Assembly: GCA_947501885.1 (NCBI GenBank)
Contig: CANMXN010000001.1
Location: 1,054,001 to 1,118,000, forward strand
DNA from: an uncultured Sphingorhabdus sp.
GTDB lineage: Bacteria; Pseudomonadota; Alphaproteobacteria; Sphingomonadales; Sphingomonadaceae
DNA: 64,000 nt
Reading direction: 5' to 3'
The stretch's first letter is position 1. Each line of letters begins with the position of its first letter. A program made the position numbers and the translations under genes. Positions 57,730-64,000 of the stretch are shown here, one piece after another. The notes under the pieces are model-generated. The model saw only the letters and a list, made by a program, of their open reading frames with translations, did not search any database and was not told where the DNA came from.

Positions 57730-58530
57730 ATGCACGCGATTACCAAATATCAGGCCGAGAACCTATCGAAGCAAGATTCTCCTTATGCTATTCATCATGG
57801 ATTTTTGGGTCGTAAAGGTGGCGTCTCAACAGGGCTTTATCATGGCCTTAATGTCGGGCTTGGTTCTGATGATGATCGCGGGACAATTATAGCAAATCGC
57901 AAAATGGCAGCTGATTCTATAATAGCCGATGCAGTGCTGCACAGCGTTCACCAAATCCATAGCAATATTGCTGTAATAGCCGATGATACAACATTATCCG
58001 ATAATCGCCCACAGGCCGATGCGCTGGTAACCAATCAACCCAATATATTGCTTGGTATTTTAACCGCTGATTGCGTTCCTATATTATTTGCCGATGCCAG
58101 TGCGGGCGTGATTGGGGCGGCGCATGCAGGATGGAAAGGCGCGATAACAGGGGTTAGCGATAGCACTATCGAGAAAATGGAGCGATTGGGCGCAAAGCGC
58201 GATACTATATCATGTGCTATTGGACCCTGTATTGCACAGAAAAGCTATGAGGTTGATGCAGCTTTTTTTGAGCGTTTCATGGATGATGACAGCGCTAATG
58301 AACATTTTTTCAAGGCAGGGAAAACAGGGCATTATCAATTCGACATAGAAGCCTATGTCGCATCACGCCTTGCCAAGGCTGGCATCACCAATATCGCATG
58401 TTTGGGTCAAGACACCTATAGCCAAGAAGATACCTTTTACAGCTACCGAAGGTCATGCCACAAAGGTGAAGAAGGCTATGGACGGCAAATATCTATCATC
58501 GGTATGACGCATAATCAGGTAGCATCATGA
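57730..58530 (+). CDS. pgeF: Polyphenol oxidase/laccase-domain (YfiH) protein, purine nucleoside phosphorylase-like
   Basis: 266 aa; HQIHSNIAVIADD, LTADCVPILFADASAGVIGAAHAGWKGAITGV, IGPCIAQKSYEV. Confidence 0.9.
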   Translation: MHAITKYQAENLSKQDSPYAIHHGFLGRKGGVSTGLYHGLNVGLGSDDDRGTIIANRKMAADSIIADAVLHSVHQIHSNIAVIADDTTLSDNRPQADALVTNQPNILLGILTADCVPILFADASAGVIGAAHAGWKGAITGVSDSTIEKMERLGAKRDTISCAIGPCIAQKSYEVDAAFFERFMDDDSANEHFFKAGKTGHYQFDIEAYVASRLAKAGITNIACLGQDTYSQEDTFYSYRRSCHKGEEGYGRQISIIGMTHNQVAS

Positions 58531-59975
58531 GTACGCAGCGCATGGGATTATGGGGCGGCATTGTGCTTTTCATCATCATGCTGCTTAGCCCTGCCCCGCA
58601 AGGCATAGAGGCAAGCGCATGGAATGTTTCGGCGCTTGTTATCCTCATGGCAATATGGTGGATGAGCCAAGCCGTACCGCTTACTATTACGGCTTTATTG
58701 CCCTTTCTAGCATTACCCATGATGAATATTATGGATGCGCGTGCTGTCGCTGCGAAATATTATTCCCCTATTTTGTTTCTCATTCTCGGCGGGGCATTTA
58801 TCGCGCTAGCTATAGAACGAACGGGTTTGCATAGGCGCGTTGCACTGTTCATTGTTAGCAAAACTGGCAATAGCGCTATCAGCCTATTATTGGCTTTCAT
58901 GGCTGCCACTGCCTTTCTATCGATGATCATATCCAACACATCGACCACGCTGATTATGATACCGATTGCATTAGCAGTGCTGAGCGCGGGCGGCGTGAAA
59001 AAATCTGAAACTGTCGGTTTTGCAGGGGCGCTGATAATGGGTATTGCCTTTGCCGCATCTATTGGCGGCCTAGGAACATTAGTGGGATCTCCTACCAATG
59101 CTATTGCCGTGGGCCTCATCAACCAGCAACTCAATATTGATATTAATTTTATAACATGGGCAAAATATGGCCTGCCGATCGTTATTATCGGCATTCCTCT
59201 GTGCGCGCTTATTTTGGCTAAGGTTCAAAAATTATCTGACCATCCTTTTGATGTTATAGCGGCTCAGCAAGCAATTGGTGATAGTGGCCAGTGGAGCAGT
59301 GCGGAAAAAAGGGTCGTGATAATCGTTATGATCGTGATGGCAGGATGGATATTTCTGCCCTTCTTACAATCTATCACGCCAGATGGGGCGCTCACCGATG
59401 GCAGCATTGCTATTGCGGGGGCCTTAACATTATTTATCGTTGGCGATGGCGGCAAATCAAAGGATCAAAAATCAGGAGGTCAAGAATCAAGAGATCAAAA
59501 ATCACGCCCACTGCTCATATGGGATGAAGCCAATAAAGCGCCATGGGGTGTGATTATGATGTTTGGTGGCGGCCTTGCATTGGCTGCTGGAATTACGGAA
59601 TCGGGACTTGCGGATTGGCTCGGTTCGGCGCTCGAACAATTTGCCACTATTCACCCGCTTATCATTGCACTCATCATTGTGACTTTGATTATCATCATCA
59701 CCGAATTTGCCTCTAACGTCGCAACTGCAACGGGCATCATACCCATAATAGCGGCTCTTGTTCTGGCCACAGGCGCAGACCCTTGGGTGCTGGCTATACC
59801 TGCGGCAATGGCGGCAAGTTGGGGCTTTATGCTGCCATCAGGCACTGGACCAAATGCGCTGGCATGGTCCACGGGACATATCAGCCTGCCCAAGATGCTT
59901 ACCGCAGGTTTGATCATTGATATCATGGGTATTCCGCTCATTGCATTGAGCGCCTGGATAGTATCCTCACTATAA
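58527..59975 (+). CDS. SLC13/DASS-family anion transporter
   Basis: 482 aa; AIWWMSQAVPLTITALLPFLALPMMNI, SNTSTTLIMIPIALAV, GGLGTLVGSPTNAIAVG. Confidence 0.92.
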   Translation: MSTQRMGLWGGIVLFIIMLLSPAPQGIEASAWNVSALVILMAIWWMSQAVPLTITALLPFLALPMMNIMDARAVAAKYYSPILFLILGGAFIALAIERTGLHRRVALFIVSKTGNSAISLLLAFMAATAFLSMIISNTSTTLIMIPIALAVLSAGGVKKSETVGFAGALIMGIAFAASIGGLGTLVGSPTNAIAVGLINQQLNIDINFITWAKYGLPIVIIGIPLCALILAKVQKLSDHPFDVIAAQQAIGDSGQWSSAEKRVVIIVMIVMAGWIFLPFLQSITPDGALTDGSIAIAGALTLFIVGDGGKSKDQKSGGQESRDQKSRPLLIWDEANKAPWGVIMMFGGGLALAAGITESGLADWLGSALEQFATIHPLIIALIIVTLIIIITEFASNVATATGIIPIIAALVLATGADPWVLAIPAAMAASWGFMLPSGTGPNALAWSTGHISLPKMLTAGLIIDIMGIPLIALSAWIVSSL

Positions 59976-60029
59976 ATATTTCTCATGAAATCCATAAGAT
60001 AGTTACAATAGATAATCAATTTTTACGTC

Positions 60030-61175
60030 TTGTGTATGCAATTAAATTCGGGCAAACAGATTTCAATGGATAATATGGCCGACTTTAGCGAGGAAATCGC
60101 GCAAGATGGAGATTTGAAACTCAAGCTTTCGGGTCAATTAACGATTTGCCATATTGGCGGGTTTGATGAAAGATTGCGCGGATTAGACGGCCAAGTTAAA
60201 CAAATAGACATTAGCGATATAGGGCCGATCGATACGGTCGGCGCATGGCTGATTTTTCGTACTGCACAAATTAATGATGCACAAATTGTAGGTGAAAATG
60301 CAGAAGCATCACGCCTCATCAGCGAATTATCAGAAAACCCCGTAAATGATGTAGCTCCAAGTTTTAAACAAGATCCAGCTAGCCGCATTTTCTCTGAAAT
60401 AGGTGAAGCAATTGTGAGCGTGTTTCAAACCATGCTCAATTTCACAAGCTTTGTTGGTCAGGTTATTATTGCCCTGTTGACAGTTATCATTCATCCCTCT
60501 CGTCTTCGCGTCAATGCTATCATTCAACGTTTTGACATGGTTGGTGTCAGGGCGCTTTCTATTGTTGGCTTGATGAGCTTTCTTATCGGTGTTGTAGTAG
60601 CACAGCAAGGCGCGGTACAGCTGCGTCAATTTGGTGCAGAAGTATTCACCGTTAATTTGGTAGGCCGATTAACATTTCGTGAACTTGGTGTCCTGATGAG
60701 CGCAATCATGATTGCAGGCCGTTCAGGCTCTTCTTTTGCGGCACAAATTGGAACTATGAAAATCACCGAAGAGATAGATGCTATGCGCGTTATTGGCGTA
60801 TCGCCTATCGAAGCCTTAGTATTACCTAGAGTTTTTGCGACAGTGATTATGATGCCTTTAGTCGGCTTTTATGCCTGTCTAATGTCTATCATAGGTGCGG
60901 GTTTACTCACATGGATTGTATTAGATATGCCGCCTGTCACTTTCACGGATAGAATTAGAGAAGTCACCCCAATAACCGACCTATATATCGCTATGATTAA
61001 AGCCCCTGTATTTGGTGCAATCATTGCGCTCGCAGGGTGCTTTCAAGGTATGCAAGTGAAAAATAATGCCGAAGAAGTTGGCTTTAAAACTACTGCGGCG
61101 GTGGTCCAAGCTATTTTCTTAGTGATTGTATTAGATGCATTTTTCGCAATCTTCTTTACAGAGATTGGCTGGTAA
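60030..61175 (+). CDS. MlaE-type ABC permease with N-terminal STAS-like domain
   Basis: 381 aa; N-terminal LSGQLTICHIGGFDERL...IDISDIGPIDTVGAWLI (STAS-like); IMIAGRSGSSFAAQIGTMKITEEIDAMRVIGVSPIEALVLPR. Confidence 0.92.
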   Translation: MCMQLNSGKQISMDNMADFSEEIAQDGDLKLKLSGQLTICHIGGFDERLRGLDGQVKQIDISDIGPIDTVGAWLIFRTAQINDAQIVGENAEASRLISELSENPVNDVAPSFKQDPASRIFSEIGEAIVSVFQTMLNFTSFVGQVIIALLTVIIHPSRLRVNAIIQRFDMVGVRALSIVGLMSFLIGVVVAQQGAVQLRQFGAEVFTVNLVGRLTFRELGVLMSAIMIAGRSGSSFAAQIGTMKITEEIDAMRVIGVSPIEALVLPRVFATVIMMPLVGFYACLMSIIGAGLLTWIVLDMPPVTFTDRIREVTPITDLYIAMIKAPVFGAIIALAGCFQGMQVKNNAEEVGFKTTAAVVQAIFLVIVLDAFFAIFFTEIGW

Positions 61176-62003
61176 ATGAATAACAAACCTCATGATGGTG
61201 ATGCGATATTGCGCGTAGAAGGCCTAAACAATAGTTTCGGCTCGCAAGTGATCCATGACAATTTAGACCTTAAGCTGCGCAGAGGCGAGATATTGGGCGT
61301 TGTTGGTGGCAGCGGCACTGGCAAGTCCGTACTTATGCGCTCTATCATTGGTCTGCAAAAAGCAACGCATGGCAATATCCATATTTTTGATAATCATGTT
61401 TTCGGCGAAGATGCTCCATGTAATGACGATAATGATACAATTAGCAGAATCAATTATATTGACAGTGAAATACGCCGAAAATGGGGTGTATTATTCCAAG
61501 GCGGGGCACTATTTTCCACGCTAACAGTTGCAGAAAATATCCAGGTCCCCTTACGCGAATATTATCCACATTTCAGTCAAGGCTTGCTTGAAGAAATTGC
61601 AGCTTATAAAGTAAGATTAAGCGGATTACCCAGCAACGCAGCAGCGAAATATCCCTCGGAATTATCAGGCGGTATGAAAAAGCGTGCTGGCCTTGCTAGA
61701 GCATTGGCTCTCGATCCTGAATTGCTATTTCTAGACGAACCAACCGCAGGTCTTGATCCTATTGGGGCCGCTCAATTTGACAATTTAATCCGCGAACTGC
61801 AAACTGCTCTTGGCCTATCTGTATTCCTTATCACTCATGATCTGGACACATTATATGCCATATGTGATCGTATCGCTGTTCTTGCCGATAAACATGTGGT
61901 TGCCATCGGTACAATAGACGAATTATTGGCATTTGATCATCCATGGATTAATGAATATTTTCTTGGTCCACGGGGCCGCGCTGCCAATAATGCTGGTAAG
62001 TAA
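61176..62003 (+). CDS. MlaF-type ABC ATP-binding protein
   Basis: 275 aa; VVGGSGTGKSVLMRSIIGL, ELSGGMKKRAGLARALALDPELLFLDEPTAGLDPIGA. Confidence 0.94.
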   Translation: MNNKPHDGDAILRVEGLNNSFGSQVIHDNLDLKLRRGEILGVVGGSGTGKSVLMRSIIGLQKATHGNIHIFDNHVFGEDAPCNDDNDTISRINYIDSEIRRKWGVLFQGGALFSTLTVAENIQVPLREYYPHFSQGLLEEIAAYKVRLSGLPSNAAAKYPSELSGGMKKRAGLARALALDPELLFLDEPTAGLDPIGAAQFDNLIRELQTALGLSVFLITHDLDTLYAICDRIAVLADKHVVAIGTIDELLAFDHPWINEYFLGPRGRAANNAGK

Positions 62004-62028
62004 GCAATGAAGAAGGCATAAGAAGTTT

Positions 62029-62991
62029 ATGGAAACAAGATCAAATTATGTAGTTGTAGGCATTGTCACCTTCATTCTTATCTTATTATTGGTTGTCTTC
62101 ACTATTTGGCTCGCGCGTTTTAGTGATGGTGAAACCAAAGAATATGATATTTTCTTTAAATCAGTGGGTGGCCTTAATAATGGTTCATCCGTGGCTTATT
62201 CGGGCGTGAATGTAGGGCAAGTCACGCGGGTTGGGCTATGGCGCAATGATCCAGAATTCGTCCGTGTTCGTATCGCTCTTGATGTGGATACACCCATTTT
62301 AGAAGGAACCGTAGCAACCATTTCGGGCGTTGGTTTCACAGGTGTTTCTGAACTACAATTAAGCGGTGGATTGCGCGGCGGCGTTGAAATCAAATGCCCA
62401 GACGTGGAACCAGAAGCAATTTGCCCCGATGGTGTGCCCGTTATCCCAACCAAACCTGGCGCGCTTGGGGAATTGCTTAACAATGCCCCCTTATTGGTCG
62501 AGAGAATGGCAACACTAACAGAACGCTTGACCATTCTTCTTTCCGATGAGAATCAAAAATCACTGAGTAATATCCTTACAAATGTTGACCGTTTGACCAA
62601 TGGATTGGCCGATCAAACACCCGATATCAATGCAACTATTAGGCAATCACAGAGGACATTGGTCCAAGCAGAAGAAACACTGCAAAAACTATCCACCCTA
62701 ACCGATAATACAGGGCAATTTTTAGACAAAAATGGGAATAAGGTTGTAAATGAACTTACGGAAACCCTTAAAACCGCGCGTAACAGTTTAGAAGCATTAG
62801 AAAACACATTGAATAATGCCAATCCATCGATTGAAAAGTTAAATACAGAGACCATCCCTGAGGCGAATAAATTGCTGCGTGATCTGCAACAATTATCATC
62901 AACCCTCAATTCCGTTAGCGATAAAATAGACCAACAAGGAGCCGGTGCATTATTAGGACCGCCGCCGCTCCCTGATTATGAACCGAAATGA
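62029..62991 (+). CDS. MlaD/MCE-family protein
   Basis: 320 aa; N-terminal TM, YDIFFKSVGGLNNGSSVAYSGVNVGQVTRVGLW. Confidence 0.92.
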   Translation: METRSNYVVVGIVTFILILLLVVFTIWLARFSDGETKEYDIFFKSVGGLNNGSSVAYSGVNVGQVTRVGLWRNDPEFVRVRIALDVDTPILEGTVATISGVGFTGVSELQLSGGLRGGVEIKCPDVEPEAICPDGVPVIPTKPGALGELLNNAPLLVERMATLTERLTILLSDENQKSLSNILTNVDRLTNGLADQTPDINATIRQSQRTLVQAEETLQKLSTLTDNTGQFLDKNGNKVVNELTETLKTARNSLEALENTLNNANPSIEKLNTETIPEANKLLRDLQQLSSTLNSVSDKIDQQGAGALLGPPPLPDYEPK

Positions 62992-63596
62992 AGCAGGGCA
63001 ATATAGCTATGAAAATTACAAAATTATTACTCATAACACCTCTTATTTGCTTGCTCCCTTCGTGCGTGAGTTTAGGCAATACAGAGGCTCCTGCTGCATT
63101 TTTGGTATTAACCCCAACCAACAGCATTTCAGCAAACCAAGAAAGTGTCGGAAATGCCAATAATGCCATCATTGTTAATATTCCCGATACCCCAAGAAAA
63201 TTAGACACCAACCGTATACCTGTTCAAGTAAGTGACAGCAGTATAGCCTACGTCCAAGGTGCCTTTTGGTCCGATAAACCTGCGCGCCTCATGCAACAAT
63301 TAATTGCTGAAACAATTATAGCAACCACGGGGCAATTGGTGGTAGATGAGGCGCAAAGCGGCGGCAAAGCAAAGCAAAGAATATCTGGTACCTTATCAGA
63401 GTTCGGCGTGGTTGAAAGCGGCAGCTATGCCATTGTGCGCTTTGATGCCATCAAAATAAATGGTGAAAATATTATTGAGAAGAGACGGTTTGAAGCAAAA
63501 CGTGATATTTTTGAAATCACCGCATCTGATAGTGGCGCAGCTCTTAATAAAGCGGCCAATGATGTTGCTGAACAAATAGCAATATGGTCAAAATAA
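62988..63596 (+). CDS. ABC-type transport auxiliary lipoprotein (PqiC-like)
   Basis: 202 aa; lipobox-like LLPSC, position after MCE gene, ABC_trans_aux-like composition. Confidence 0.85.
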   Translation: MKQGNIAMKITKLLLITPLICLLPSCVSLGNTEAPAAFLVLTPTNSISANQESVGNANNAIIVNIPDTPRKLDTNRIPVQVSDSSIAYVQGAFWSDKPARLMQQLIAETIIATTGQLVVDEAQSGGKAKQRISGTLSEFGVVESGSYAIVRFDAIKINGENIIEKRRFEAKRDIFEITASDSGAALNKAANDVAEQIAIWSK

Positions 63597-63599
63597 CCA

Positions 63600-64000
63600 C
63601 TAAATCAGCGACTCATCTAGCTCCACATTAGGGATTTTTGATTCGAAGCCTTCCCCTTTTCTCCATTCGGGATGTGCTATAGAGACAATCTTAAACAATC
63701 GGCCCATTTCGCCTTCTCCTATCAGGCGATTGCGCGCATTATTTATATCTTCTGCTCTCTCAGGTTCTGATAGGATTAAATTATCGGCACGCACATGGAT
63801 CCCTAGATTCTGTAGCCAATCTCCCTGATCTATGGGGCCAGAAACTTGCATGTCCCGCATATTCGCAATATTGACAATTTCCATAAAATTTACATGTGCG
63901 GATAAATCACGCTCTCCTGGCTTCTCAAACGGATCAGCGAATCTGTGTTTTGAGACCGCTTGCAAAGTATTGCCGTGACCTATGTCATCATATCCATAAT
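63600..64000 (-). CDS. MidA/NDUFAF7-family SAM-dependent methyltransferase, C-terminal part (runs off window)
   Basis: YGYDDIGHGNTLQAVSKHRFADPFEKPGERDLSAHVNFMEI...GPIDQGDWLQNLGIHVRAD, open to the window end. Confidence 0.85.
   Translation of the reverse strand, partial: YGYDDIGHGNTLQAVSKHRFADPFEKPGERDLSAHVNFMEIVNIANMRDMQVSGPIDQGDWLQNLGIHVRADNLILSEPERAEDINNARNRLIGEGEMGRLFKIVSIAHPEWRKGEGFESKIPNVELDESLI

Overview
The window looks like a chromosomal segment of a low-GC alphaproteobacterium, probably Sphingomonadales (inferred from gene content; no search was run). Core blocks lie at both ends: hisS (partial), M61 peptidase, ppa, sppA, tlyA, acyl-CoA ligase, ggt, pyrD and tRNA-Thr on the left; threonine aldolase, EamA transporter, SDR epimerase, pgeF-like, SLC13 transporter, an Mla-type lipid ABC operon and a MidA-like methyltransferase on the right. 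Between about 12.7 and 52.8 kb is a mosaic accessory region. It contains: (i) a large serine recombinase/DUF2924/DUF3489 module next to tRNA-Thr; (ii) an overlapping two-gene unit (1438 aa helical-repeat plus PIN-like protein, and a 638 aa partner), the best candidate here for an undescribed, possibly defence-related system; (iii) an IS6-type element with perfect 18-bp ends, plus at least three decayed IS6 fragments; (iv) a cluster of secreted proteins with an M48 protease, followed by a translationally coupled cytochrome P450/RND-MMPL pair; (v) a sulfide/persulfide island (type II SQR, persulfide dioxygenase, DUF442 and rhodanese proteins, YeeE/YedE and SulP transporters, bd-type oxidase with a DUF2474 microprotein, two peroxiredoxins, DsrE-like protein, ArsR and Crp/Fnr regulators) flanked by IS6 relics; (vi) a phage packaging remnant (terminase, DUF5681, ParB/methylase). 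Small features missing from the ORF track include an 18-aa ORF with an 11-nt full anti-SD complement, a 45-aa charged ORF, a 38-aa DUF2474 ORF, a 21-bp perfect inverted repeat and a 57-bp in-frame tandem duplication. All family names come from reading motifs by eye.
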